This document shows, one piece after another, positions 35,398-46,559 of a stretch of 64,000 bases of DNA. Below the pieces are notes generated by a model that saw only the letters and a list, made by a program, of their open reading frames with translations, was not told where the DNA came from and ran no database searches. The stretch lies in the NCBI GenBank assembly GCA_035236585.1, contig CP141137.1, positions 8,696,327 through 8,760,326 on the forward strand. Direction: 5' to 3'. Each line of letters begins with the position of its first letter. Positions within the stretch are counted from its first letter, which is position 1. This DNA comes from Warburgia ugandensis (Eukaryota > Streptophyta > Magnoliopsida > Canellales > Canellaceae). The position numbers and the translations under genes are program-made.

Positions 35398-38300
35398 CTG
35401 AAAAAACGCCAGAATGGTATTTTGTATGAGAATCAAAATTTATTCCCAGGAACTTGCTAATTGTAGAAAGTATGCACCCAACTAAAAATGTAAACATATG
35501 AAGGATTGAAACATTTTACTTTGGTAATCATACTAATTCACAGAATAGCATAGTAGCAGTCAAAATGGACCATGGAGAAATTAAGAAGATGAGAAAGTCC
35601 ATCAAACATGCATATTAGAGGAAGTGAAAGGAAAGAAAACATTCCATGGGACATACTCAACATCCTCTTTCTAAATTAAGGGTGTGCAGCAAGAAAGAAT
35701 AAGAGAACCATCTCACGAAACATGAATATTATCCTAAACAAGAACATGAGAAGTACTGTTTTCTTCTATGCAAAGAATCAAAACTTGCGACTGATCCATT
35801 ATACAATCAAAGCGGAGTGGCTGTACACACAAGAACTAAACATGTTGCTGAGAATTGCCATTTTCTGAAAGAGAAGGCAAGAAACAAAACTATCACTCTG
35901 GTGCTATGTCATAAGGTGGTTGGAGTCATTGAACAGAGACAAATTGGTTAGGTGAATTTAATAACTACAGTTGAGAGAGGTGAAGTCAACTAAGCTGATT
36001 AGATGGCAGTATCACAGAGAGATTGTATCATGACAGCAAACAGAATAAACAATTTTGAGCAATGATGGAGCCAGCAACAACTCCAATGACATGGAAACCA
36101 AAGGTGGGCTAGCCCACAAGGTTATGAATGTCATCATCACTCTCAAAATGGTTTTCATGATTGTCATATTTGATGTCTTCCACTCCTCGTTCTCTTCCTT
36201 TACTTTTATTTCCGAAAACATCTTCTGAATTAGTATTTTCCTTTCTTTTCTCATTGTTTACAGGCTACCAACAGAATTTGATGTTCTAGTTTGCAAAGAT
36301 ACCAAAGTAGTGGCTGGACCGCTGGGTGAAATTTCATGGGCAAGTATATCAGTACCATTTTTTTTAAATATTTGAATTTTATGTAGATTGTCTTGCCACT
36401 TCTGTAAAAAGAAAACTTTTTCAGATAAAGAATTGTATTTTTAGCAGGGATAAGAAACTTATAAAGGGGAAGGTCTTTAATGACTTAGCAAATCTTAGAT
36501 TTTCAATTGGGTTTCAGTGAACCTGCGGGCAGAAAGTTGGGAGTTTATCTCATAGAAAAACTGTTTCAAGTTAGAAATTGGTATATTGTGTCTGGTTTAT
36601 GTGACCTGTAACACATAATGGGGTCTTAATCTGTTATTAAGTCAGGCAGAAACATCTTAAGACACATTCTTGTTTAACATGGGACTCTCAAGTAGAATAC
36701 ATTTATTTGTGAGGTGCAGAGTTGTATATATGAAGCTTTGATGTACTTTCTTTCACATTTGGACCACCAGTACCAATTACCTATATACTGCAGTGTTATG
36801 TTCCCGGTCATTGGGTCATTTGTGTGACACAAAATTAATCCTAGTAAGGAAACTTAAGTTTGAATGCGGTAAATTTACTTTTATTGTTGAAAATATTAGC
36901 CATGTATGCCTCCATACCCTAGATGGAGACCATCTAGAATGCCTTCATTATCACTTTATCTACATTTTCCACTGATGAAAATAAGTACAGTTGATGCATT
37001 TGGTAGAAGCTGATGTACTATTGAGTTGATGTAAAGGTTCTGTCATTGCTCTCAAAAAGGCTGGCAGAAAAAATTCTCAACTATTATGAATTGATGGGAG
37101 TAGTAAATGTATTTAGAATACTTTCTCTTCACATTGACACTCTCTGGGCCATTGTGATAGAGTCACCTGCCCTCACATGATAGCATATTGGAATTTATCA
37201 AAGAAATGTGCTAAATTATGAATCTAATATCAGGTTAGTCTTTTTGCAATGGAAACCTGAGACGTTCTGGGTCAAAAGATCACAAAAAAGGACTTGATCG
37301 CTACACCATAGATGCCTTCCCTGCAATGTCTAGTTTTTGTCCATTCTTTCCTAGAAGTCTACCTATTAAGGACATCCATGCATGTCTCACCACATAAGTA
37401 GACAATTTAAATTCTCAAGTTATGAAAGATTAGTGAAAGTCTAAATCTAGGCCCTAAACACAAATGAAAGAGGCAAATATACATGTAGGTTCCTTTGTTA
37501 TCAGCCTGATTATTCAATAGCGGTACACTAGATACTGAAATAATTGACTCTCACCCTGTTGCAAGCAGAGAAGCAACCATTCTCCAACAGCATGGTGAGA
37601 AAATATCATATATTCATTTTATATAAAGCTCCTTCCTCAAAGAGATCGAAAACAAGAACCTTTACAGAATTTCTGCTTAGAAAGAGAAGAAAATGAGACC
37701 TCCTACGAAGGTTCAAAACAGAATGCCGCATGAGCAATGTGGCTCCATTCTTCTACAACCAAAGAGCAAAGGAACGACAGAAAACCATTGTACATGTCCA
37801 ATTCCTGGTACTTAAACAATCAACAACGAGAAGTCTATCTTCTCGCAGAAAGCTAAAAGCCCTCCGCAACGACCGTAAAATCTAAAATACATTTCTGATT
37901 TGTCACAAAAAACCAAGCAGCACTCGATCCATAAAAATTTCTTTACACCAAAAGCTTCTTAAACACTTTCAATATTAAGATATTTGTTTCCAAAGAAGTT
38001 AACAACCTAACTACCTGCCTGACTTAGACCATCCAGGGCAACAGACAACAAAGAGAAAATGCACTAATATTTCTATGCAAGAGAATGCTGTGAATTAGTC
38101 CGAGAATGTTTACACTGCCTCAGTTAGCTTTTTCTGCCACTAAAGATTGCAACTCCTATCGAAGTAATGCCAGAATTGATGCAGCTGGAATTGCTTTTCC
38201 AATCCTTCTTACAACACCGTTTAAAGATTCTCGCAAGCACCCTGTGATGAGAATTCCATGCGTTTGCGAGCCGAATTCATGAAAACAGAGCTTTCCGATC

Positions 38301-38419
38301 CCTTTAAAAGAAAGTGGCCAACTTCGTACCTACGATCAAATTCAATTCAGCATAATGGAAAAATACACCAATTTAAAAGCAAATAGAAGACGAATTCGAA
38401 GAAGCAAAACCCTAGGTAC
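35398..38419 (-). other. Proposed 5' UTR intron of the PIP5K gene (3.0 kb)
   Basis: No mobile-element copies or coding remnants were recognised, unlike the other large introns. Boundaries follow the proposed donor at 38419 and acceptor at 35398. Confidence 0.45.
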
Positions 38420-38480
38420 CTGTTCCTGTCGAGCCTATCTTCTTTCTCGTCATAAACGAACTGTCAGAGAGAGAGAGCTA
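38420..38480 (-). other. Proposed non-coding first exon of the PIP5K gene
   Basis: The minus strand reads a CT-rich leader (CTCTCTCTCTGACAG around 38478-38462) followed by a purine-rich stretch ending AACAG, then a GTACCT donor at 38419. CT-repeat leaders and an intron in the 5' UTR are common for plant kinase genes. The transcription start is guessed from the TATA-like site about 30 bp upstream. Confidence 0.4.
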
Positions 38481-38507
38481 TTTCTCGTTTTCTTTGATTT
38501 ATTTATG

Positions 38508-38518
38508 GAATTTATAAT
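38508..38518 (-). promoter_or_regulatory. TATA-like element of the PIP5K gene
   Basis: The minus strand reads ATTATAAATT about 30 bp upstream of the proposed leader. Spacing to the CT-rich 5' UTR is right for a plant core promoter. Evidence is positional only. A direct repeat of about 22 bp (AAGTGGCCAACTTCG...) flanks it at 38312-38335 and 38560-38583. Confidence 0.35.
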
Positions 38519-38583
38519 GGGTGAATTCTTTAATAAAAATTGAAAACGCCGCTTACCAAGTGGCCAACTTCGCACGTACGACA

Positions 38584-40645
38584 AACGCTTCAAAACAGGA
38601 GTTTGACGAATTTGTCAAGGCCACGGAGAGAGAAATGATGTGCCCCTCCTTGATTAAGACTCGGGTATCTTAAAATGGTATTACATCTTAATCATTTTCA
38701 TTTCAATAATCACCAAATAGTCCACAGTTTTGACCCAGTATCTCCTCGATGGCCAGGATGACTGGATAATCCCACCATGGCTCACATCGTTGGGCCCACC
38801 AGGCAATCCATTGGCTCGATCCAAAACGTTGGGCCAATGAAAAATGCACGGATGAGTTGAGGGTGACGGTAGCGATCGGACGGCCGTGATGTTCCACTGT
38901 TGGACGTGACGATTGCGCACGTTTTCAGGTCAACTTTTGTTTCGATAGCTAAGACTTTACCCATTGCCGGTCTAATCTCAGCTAGAGTTCACAGGATGAA
39001 TGGTTCTGAATTTGTATGATTTGAGAGTGGACGGCTAAGATTGAGTTCATCGCCGTGATTATTAATATAAGTTGGTAACTACTGTTCTGCCAACTCAAGC
39101 TTACCTACCCAAAAGAAAAGACTCGTAATGGGACTAGGAGCGGCTGACCTTGACAAGGGCGGATTAATTCCCTGTAGCAAATATCTTCGATCTCGTGGCC
39201 CTTATTTTATGGTATGAACCCCAACTTGTCCTAAAACACACCCCGAATGTCGTAGGGGAAAGCAACGTTTGCCTTACAAGTGGCACATAACTACAAAGCT
39301 ATCAAAGGATGCCCGAATTAATGAATTGTGGCCCTAACTTGGGCCAAGTCTGGTCTGGTAACAACACCAGTTAGGGCTCAACCATCTACATATTTTAATG
39401 TTGAAGACAGGCACGCATGGCAAAGAGGCTCCTTTTTGCACCATGATTGCACCACTGCTAGCAGAGGCCCATTACTGTCTTCATCTTCTCGCTCTACTGC
39501 AGCTAAATCATGTGATACCTAGGTTGCATGATGGAGACACCCATTCTTATACAACCCAAAAAAGAGGAAAAAAAGGACACCCTAAGTTTCAAGAACGTGC
39601 AACTATCAAAGACTTTGTAGCGCAATGACACAACAAAGGAAGGACTTTCTCTCACAGATGTCATTGTTGGGTGGACCCACATGTGGTCCATATCTACGTG
39701 AGCAGGAAATCTTTTATGTGTGTGTGTGCAATATTAGGGTTGGTGTATGTGAGCGGATGAGAGTTTGTATGTAAAGAAACAGAGGAGGGTTAGAGGAGGG
39801 AGGTTCTCAGCCTCCTCCTCCTCCTCCATTGTATATAATCAGATAGTAAAAGCTCCTCTCCTATGAACATAAGTCAAATTTGGTAGAACCACATAAATCT
39901 CCTTGTCTTCTATTATATATATTTGAATCGATCCTAATAGTCATGATACAAGGGTGTTCATGGGTGAGCCTAAGTTTTAAAATATATTACCTTTCAGAAA
40001 AAGGTTTAAAATCTGTTATAATGACTGTAATTTTTCATAGTTTATATGGGGTTTATTTATCATTATTGATATCATAAAATGGTTAAGTTTGATGTTGTTT
40101 GGCTGGCTTATGTTTTGTTGCTTGTTATTTGCAGGTTCATTAGTTGATCAATTATGTCATGATAGATAATTGCACCCTGTGGCAATTCTTCTCTTGTCAC
40201 CTTCATTCCTGTTACAGGGACAATTAGATTGTCGAGTGGGCCGGGGATGTTTTTTAGGATGAGGACTTTTCAATCGTTGATGTTGAAGTTTGACAGGAAA
40301 AAGGCTTTCAATTGAAAGTTAGATGGTACAGTGGGCTACCAATGTTCTTAGGGATAAGGACATATCAAAGTGCTATGATTTTACAGTTCAACAGAAGTGG
40401 CATTGGAGAGGAAGCAACTGGACTTCACATGGAGAGGAAGCAATTGGACTCCAAAAGCCTAGAACTGTTAAGGTTAGAGCCACAGGTGCAGGATAAGTTA
40501 TTACCAAGCTCCTCAGACCATTAATGACTTTCAAACCAAAGGAAGAACAATAGTTTTTTTCTTGTTCTGGTCCTAAATTTTTTGGTGTTTATTATTCATT
40601 GAGTAACAGAATGACCACTTGCTTTTGATGAGTAGAAAAATGTTA
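38584..40645. other. No supported gene; upstream region of PIP5K
   Basis: A CTC-trinucleotide run lies at ~39808-39828. Open frames at 38.7-38.96 kb and 39.3-39.6 kb are unrecognised. Confidence 0.4.
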
Positions 40646-40830
40646 AAAGGGCAGACAGCTAAGAAGGGTGGCCTCCGTGGTGTGCCACGCTAATGCATAC
40701 GCGGGGTTCGGAGAAGGGGTGGATCACAAGGGTCAATAGTATGCAGTCTTATCTTGCATTTTGCAAGATACTATTTTCACGCCTTGAACCCATGACTTCA
40801 AGGTTACATGACAATAACTTAATCATTTAC
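40646..40830 (-). mobile_element. Au-type SINE, diverged
   Basis: Plus strand reads AAGGGCAGA..., GGATCACAAGGGTCAATAGT, TATCTTGCATTTTGCAAGAT and GCCTTGAACCCATGACTTCA, the reverse of the Au body. The 3' end has an interrupting or mutated stretch, and the A-box end is decayed. Confidence 0.85.
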
Positions 40831-40883
40831 ATAATTTTGCCTTTGTAACTATAAGAATGCTGAGTGACCCTAATTATATTGAA

Positions 40884-40931
<48 letters not shown>

Positions 40932-40932
40932 G
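40884..40932. repeat. (GT)n(GA)n compound microsatellite
   Basis: About 12 GT units run into about 12 GA units. Confidence 0.98.
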
Positions 40933-42275
40933 AGAATTTCTATCATGCAAAGCTTTGTATTGAAAAAGTTATGCATGTTGGGCCCACTTTTTTGTTTTTC
41001 TTTCTTAATGATCCAAGCTGTTCATTGAATTTGATATGTCCTAGATAGCTTAGGTATCAAAATCTCATTTACACGTTGCATATATGATCCCATTTATTTG
41101 TCCTTTTTTAGTTTGAAAATAGACAACCTAATACAAAAACAACTCACAACCTTCTATTTTACAACCACAAAAGGTTCATGTATCGAGTCTCAGAGGAATT
41201 AAGTAGACGAGATGTTTTCAATGAACGACTTGGATTGGCTTAATTCAATGAAAATTTCAAAGAAGTGGGCCAGCATGTATATTTTTTTACTGCAAAGCTA
41301 TGCAAATGAACTAAGAGACAATTTTCTTTTTGTTTCTTTTTTTTATAATAAAGAGTGAAAGACAATATTTTTTGGGTGGAAAGAGAGATACATAATTGCC
41401 AACAAATGTCTGGCGCAGTCGGTAGTATACAACTCGACATCTTCAAAGAATATGATTGGTTGGTGGTTGGTTCGAGTTGCTACTTTTCTTTTAGTTGGGC
41501 GTTAGATTTAGGAAAGAGCGTGTGTGAGTGAATTTGCATTTTGATTCTTCACTTGTATTAAATGAATAAATAAATAAATATAATTGCTATGACTTTTATT
41601 TGCACACTAGAGTGCATATGCACGTCTGTAAGTTGGAAAAAGGAGGTTTAAATTAGAGTTTAATAAGAAATCTTTTAGGGACACGTCTTTAGCTTTATTA
41701 GAGATGAATTAACTCCCAGTTAAGGTCATTTAAAAAAAAAAAACATTTGATCCCTTTTTCGTATGACCATCTAATTCTAAATAAGAAAATTTCTACCAAT
41801 AATATTAGGTTTAAACGTGGATAGTAAGAATATTTTTTTATATTTAATGCTTTTTTATATATCCTTTTGTTTTAATATATTTACAAATATGCCATTCTAC
41901 TTTACTTTTTCAATGCGCTCTGGTGATTCATTGACCCTTCAGCTTCAAAGGGGTGTTTACTTTATATATAATATAAAAATATAAGATAATAAGATTATCT
42001 CCCTAGTATTGGACATGTAAGTGCCAAGGAGGGAGCTACTTTTAGAGTTAAAATAGGCGATGACCCCACCAAAAATTTGAAATTCTTTTATTTTCATATA
42101 TGTGTCTGCGGCCTCCACCACCTTCCATACATATCTTGCTTTTGCCCCCTTCCAAATTCAAACTGGCCCCTCCCCAATTTGATCAGACGCTAAATTTGGC
42201 CCTTAGCCTATGATCTATGAAGTTGACTTCGACTGTACTTCTCTTTTAATTAATAAAATTTCAACAAATCTTTAA
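40933..42275. other. No supported gene
   Basis: AT-rich spacer. Only the tentative tRNA-like head at 41409-41490 stands out. Confidence 0.4.
41409..41490 (+). repeat. tRNA-like SINE head (tentative)
   Basis: TGGCGCAGTCGGTAGTAT fits a pol III A box, and GGTTGGTTCGAGTTGC a B box about 45 bp on. The 3' body is not Au-like. Family unknown. Confidence 0.3.
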
Positions 42276-42286
42276 AGACCACTAAG

Positions 42287-42472
42287 TGATGGTGGAGTCC
42301 TGGCACAATAGTAGAGTTCTTGTCTCCTAACCATGAGATCACAGGCTCAAAGCGTAAAAACAATCGTTTACAAAAATATAAAATAAGGTTGCGTACTACT
42401 GACTTTTGTGGTCTACCCCTTCCCTAGACCCTGTACACATATGAGCATTGTAATCGGGGCTGACCTTTTTGG
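42287..42472 (+). mobile_element. Au-type SINE with 11-bp target-site duplication
   Basis: Diverged but complete: GGTGGAGTCCTGGCACAATA, CACAGGCTCAAAGCG, GTGGTCTACCCCTTCCC and CGGGGCTGACCTTTTT. AGACCACTAAG flanks it at 42276-42286 and 42473-42483. Confidence 0.9.
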
Positions 42473-42802
42473 AGACCACTAAGCAAAGGTCTTGAAGTTA
42501 TTCAGTGGGGTTCTAGTTTAGTGCATGGCTGATCTACGCTACAACCCACTGCGTCGCTCGTCCATAACACCATTTTGAGTCTTAAAACTTCTGTGCGATG
42601 CATGTCATGTTTGTATCATTAAAAGGAGTTGCAATTACTTAAGACTTTCTCCGAGCAAAGGCCTCGTATTATGCATGTGTCGCAGGTTCGAGAAGGCAAC
42701 ATTGGATAGAAAAACCCACAACTTTGCTAGCCCATAAGCATTCATCATAAAAATTAAAAAACTATCTTAATAAGACGTAACATTTCTTAGTCCATCTTTG
42801 TA

Positions 42803-42925
42803 AAAAAAAGGGTAACTCAAGGTGGACCACCGCAAGGGTCTGTAACACATAGTTTTATCTTGTATTTTTACAATAGGCTATTTTCATGTCTTAAACCTGT
42901 GTCTAAACCATACTTAACGATAATA
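42803..42925 (-). mobile_element. Au-type SINE, degenerate
   Basis: Plus strand AAAAAAAGGGTAACTCAAGG, GGACCACCGCAAGGGTCTGT and CAATAGGCTATTTTCATGTC correspond to the reversed Au body with deletions and many changes. Confidence 0.7.
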
Positions 42926-43646
42926 AGTCAAGAATTGCAGATAATACAATTGATGGTGACTCTTTATTCTCAATCACACCATAGATTTCCCCACCAAGGA
43001 TCTTATTTGTATACCCGGCCAAGATCATCCGATGGATAAGATTTCATCATACCCTCAAGGCCCAGAAGACTGCCTCGCCTTTACTTATTTATCTTTACAC
43101 TATAGTTGTCAACGACTCTATAATAGTATAACTTCCTCCATCAGCTACGTGGATGGTGGGATCAGATCGAGGGGCCGGTAATATCCTTTTGCAAGTGGCC
43201 CCAACTATGGGCTTCTGATATTCTTATACAACCCAAAGACGGTGTGAAATGGTCGGTGGGATGTCGGTCTCAGCCATGAGTTTATTCCATCTTTCGTCGG
43301 CATACTTGCAGGCGTCGGTCTCATTGTCAGTCACTATGGAAGGTATATATTATAAGAAATATCAAGCAACTTCCACTAGATGCTAGTCATTTCAGTACAT
43401 TTCTTGCTGGTCTAGGAATATATCATTCCTCTGCTGGCAAACACCGACCATTGCATCACCGACGGTACTTTCTACGCGTTTCTATCGGTTTCAAGGCCAA
43501 CAGATTGATCGTTGAAAAGAGCAAGATTTTGTTCTTTGCCAACAGCATTCAGCTCGTGGAACTCGTTCTACACTGTGGATGTGTTGATCCTTTGGAGATT
43601 ATGGTCTATTTTCAGAACAATTTTACCATGGATGAGCAATTAAATA
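42926..43646. other. No supported gene
   Basis: An open frame at 43451-43687 (RYFLRVSIGFKANRLIVEKS...) looks protein-like, but I cannot name it and it runs into the SINE head. Confidence 0.35.
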
Positions 43647-44380
43647 AGAGGAGCTTTGGCACAACAGTAGAGTTGTTGTCATGTTAAGGCATGAAAACAG
43701 CCTCTTGCATTGCAATTTCTAGATGTCGGAGTGAATCCAAAGAGATACTACTTCCTCGTGAATTTATCTTGAATCAGGATCTTTTGGCTCAACTTTATCT
43801 CAGTTTTGCCAATGGAGCAACCCCATTTTTCACCCTGAATTGGTCAAAATATGTGAAATTTCTTACTTTTCGTGGAGGATTAGATCTAGTAACAGGGAGC
43901 CTATGGTTGACCAATATTGTACGCCATCATTTAGCTATTGCAATTATTTTTCTGATAGCTTGTCACATGTATAGGACCAACTGGGGCATTGGTCATGGCC
44001 TGAAAGATATTTTAGAGGCTCATAAAGGTTCATTTACAGGACAGGGTCATAAAGGCCTCTATGAGATCCTAACAATATCATTGCATGCTCAATTATCTCT
44101 TAACATAGTGATGTTAGGCTCTTTAACCATTGTTGTAGCTCACGATGTGTATTCCATGCCCCCTTATCCATACCTAGCTATTGATTATGGTATACAACTT
44201 TTGTTGTTCATACACTGTATGTGGATCAGCGGTTTCTCATAGTTGATGCTACTGCATATGCAGCCATTTTTATTGCAAAATGCAAGGTAAAATTATGTAT
44301 TATTGACTCTTATGGTCTGCTCTTTTTTCCAATCCGACGTATGCGGGAGGTTACAGCACTGTTGCTGCTTTTTTTATGGT
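43647..44380 (+). mobile_element. Au-type SINE split by a plastid psaA insertion
   Basis: The head GGAGCTTTGGCACAACAG...CAGCCTCTTGCA (43650-43704) stops, 0.56 kb of plastid psaA follows, and then TTGCAAAATGCAAGGTAAAA...GCGGGAGG...GCTGCTTTTTTT (44271-44380) resumes the same SINE. Reading the two parts together gives one normal element. TTGCA is present on both sides of the insert. Confidence 0.85.
43708..44270 (+). pseudogene. psaA: Plastid psaA fragment in nuclear DNA (NUPT)
   Basis: PsaA binds P700 in photosystem I. Here only an internal part (~185 codons) is present, from the QFL..GV region through [70 protein letters not shown] and HAQLSLN, up to AYAAIFM. It lacks both ends, so it cannot make a functional protein even though a 183-codon frame is open. 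Several conserved His and Trp positions are changed (TTSWHAQ reads TISLHAQ; VAHHMYSM reads VAHDVYSM). Both edges lie inside a SINE. Confidence 0.92.
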
Positions 44381-44703
44381 GCAATTAGATAATAGTACAC
44401 AAAAGCACGTGGGGCTTGGTGAGATCATTCGATGATCTTCATTCTTAGAAGTTGGTTAAGACATTTATGGTCCTTGCTCGGCCATCTTTTCGCTGAAGAA
44501 AATAATGGTTAAGATTATCCTGGGAAAAGAATGCACAGAGCGCATGGATGTGTAACAATATGTGGGCCAGAAGATGCATGGTGCCTGTGGCCGCAGATCA
44601 CCAAGCTCGTCTTCATCGTAAATCATGCAGTGATAACTCAGGTTTTTAAATGACTTTTTCTCAATTCATTTAGAAATATGACGCTCAAGTATTGGAAAGA
44701 ACT

Positions 44704-44738
44704 TCAGAAAACAAAAGGGCAACCCCAGTGCACAAAGC
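44704..44738 (-). mobile_element. Au-type SINE 3'-end fragment, inverted
   Basis: AAAAGGGCAACCCCAGTGCA then CAAAGCTCTGC is the reversed Au 3' end. The next SINE, 3 bp on, is in the opposite orientation, giving a hairpin-like arrangement. Confidence 0.75.
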
Positions 44739-44741
44739 TCT

Positions 44742-44868
44742 GCGAAGATAAGGCTGAAATCAGCCTCTTGCAAAATGCAAGGTAAAGTTGCCTACTATAG
44801 GACCTTGTGGTCTACCCCTTCCTAAGACCCTACATAGGCGGAAGCTTTATGCACTGGGGCTGCCTTTT
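44742..44868 (+). mobile_element. Au-type SINE, 5'-truncated
   Basis: GAAATCAGCCTCTTGCAAAA, GCAAGGTAAAGTTGCC, GTGGTCTACCCCTTCCTAAG and CACTGGGGCTGCCTTTTT. The tRNA-like head is missing. Confidence 0.88.
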
Positions 44869-44879
44869 TGTATACAGGA

Positions 44880-44912
44880 TCTGAAAAGGGGCGGGGCGGA
44901 CCACAAGAGTGC
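44880..44912 (-). mobile_element. Au-type SINE, small inverted fragment
   Basis: GAAAAGGGGCGGGGCGGACC then ACAAGAGTGC matches the reversed Au middle (GGGGCGGACCACAAGGG). Confidence 0.6.
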
Positions 44913-45389
44913 AATCCATATATTAGAAAATAAACGGTAGAATACATTTTCTATCAATCCATGTATTCGTATACCTGAATGTACATACACCACGTTGAAG
45001 GGTCTGCGGAACAAAAAAATGCCAATTGTTGCCGTCCTGTTCGTGCGTTAAGATTCAAGATCCATGGCCGTGCCCGTGCTGTGTGTAAAAAATTATCAAC
45101 TTAGCCTGACTATTTGCTAGGTGAATAATTAGTTAAAGAAACTACGTGGAACTGCGCTTGGTAGGTTAATTTCTGCTGAGCTAACCCATTCGACAAGAGT
45201 GGTTAAGTCAGCTTGCTTAGGTCTAGAATTAATATTTGATACTTCTGAACTTTTATTCCAATTGTTGTTCTCCTTTTAATTAACACTAAATTAATCAATT
45301 ATTTCTTTCATTTGTTGATAAAAAAAAAAAAAAAAAACCCACCAAGCTCCGTCAAAATAAAATAACTCTGCTTGAATTGAGACACAAGC
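44913..45389. other. No supported gene
   Basis: Spacer with a run of about 18 A at 45321-45338. Nothing recognised. Confidence 0.4.
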
Positions 45390-45400
45390 TTTAGAAAAAA

Positions 45401-45578
45401 GAGGGACAACCCCAGTGCACGAAGCTCCTGCCTATGTGGGGTCCCGGAAAGGGGCGGACCACAAGGGCCTAAAGTACACAACTTTACCTTGCATTTTGCA
45501 AGAGGCTGTTTCCACATCTTGACACCATGACTTCAAAGTCACACAACGATAACTTTTACCGTTGCGCCAAGGCTCCCC
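45401..45578 (-). mobile_element. Au-type SINE, full length, with target-site duplication
   Basis: A well-kept copy: plus strand CCCCAGTGCACGAAGCTCCT, GGGGCGGACCACAAGGGCCT, TTGCATTTTGCAAGAGGCTG and TTGCGCCAAGGCTCCCC. TTTAGAAAAAA flanks it at 45390-45400 and 45579-45589. Confidence 0.94.
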
Positions 45579-45589
45579 TTTAGAAAAAA

Positions 45590-46140
45590 AGAGCAAGCAA
45601 GTAGATTAATATCTGCTCCCCTTAGCAACTTAACCATATTACATAATTGATTTGTATAGTCAAACGTGTGAGAATACTAGTAGTAGATGGTGCATGACAC
45701 ATGGTAAGTTACATGGTGTGGCACCTGACCGTTACATGAAAGGCCTAGCTTTGGTTGATCCGGTCATATGATTTTTCAACTCTGAATGTCTCACAGTTTA
45801 TATCTTGTGAATTGGATGATTCTAGCGTCTAAAAAATATATACTTTTGTATAAGAAAGGATTCATTCAATGACCAAAAGGAGATCTTTTTGGATGATAAA
45901 ATTCCAATTCTTGTAGTTTTCAGCTATGTCGAAGATACAATGCCATGGCAGGAGGAACCAAAGGTTGTTCTTCATATAAAAGTTGAGCTCCACACACCGT
46001 GAGGTTTGTGCCCTACTGTGACGATCCCCTTGTGCTACTGCTAACGGGATAGTCAATAGAAAATAACGTAGTTTCTGCAAAAATAATAGCAAACAAATTT
46101 TTCCAAGGATACTTGTAAATTTAGAAGCAGATCACTCTTG
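45590..46140. other. No supported gene
   Basis: AT-rich spacer; open frames here are unrecognised. Confidence 0.4.
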
Positions 46141-46238
46141 GAAATGCAAGGTAAGGTTGCGTACTATTGACCTGTGTTTCACCCTTTCCCCGAACCCCGC
46201 ATACCCGGGAACTTCGTGCACCATGACTGCCCCTTTTA
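46141..46238 (+). mobile_element. Au-type SINE, 3' half only
   Basis: GAAATGCAAGGTAAGGTTGC, CCCTTTCCCCGAACCCCGCA, CTTCGTGCACC and GACTGCCCCTTTT. Confidence 0.85.
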
Positions 46239-46559
46239 TTGTCATCTATAAACCACGGACGAAAGGCATTTGCTCAGGTAGTGGCTTCGTACCTCCTGCC
46301 TTAAATAGTGGTAGTGAGTGGCTCTGATGACAAAAGTAGATGGATCTATAACTTGCGAGTCTAAAGTAAGTTACTAGACTCAATGACAAATCAAGTAACT
46401 TGTCAAGTTCACTTGGTATGGACCTTATTTTTTTAAAGTATCACATAAGGTCCTGATGTTTGATTAAGTGTACATTTGTAGGACTTTTTCTAAATGTCTA
46501 TTAAAATCACTTACCGAATGCCTTCACATATCATTCAAGTGTATTTTTATTAGTGTAAA

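Noticed and set aside
38681-38964. Overlapping minus-strand frames upstream of PIP5K
   Set aside because: Three mutually shifted frames with no family match. No promoter or splice context supports them.
43451-43687. 78-codon frame (RYFLRVSIGFKANRLIVEKS...)
   Set aside because: Composition is protein-like, but there is no recognised family and the frame runs into SINE sequence. Kept only as a note.
43691-44242. A 183-codon open frame that could be read as a functional psaA-type protein
   Set aside because: It lacks both ends of PsaA, begins in SINE sequence and has changed key residues. It is a plastid fragment with a surviving open frame.
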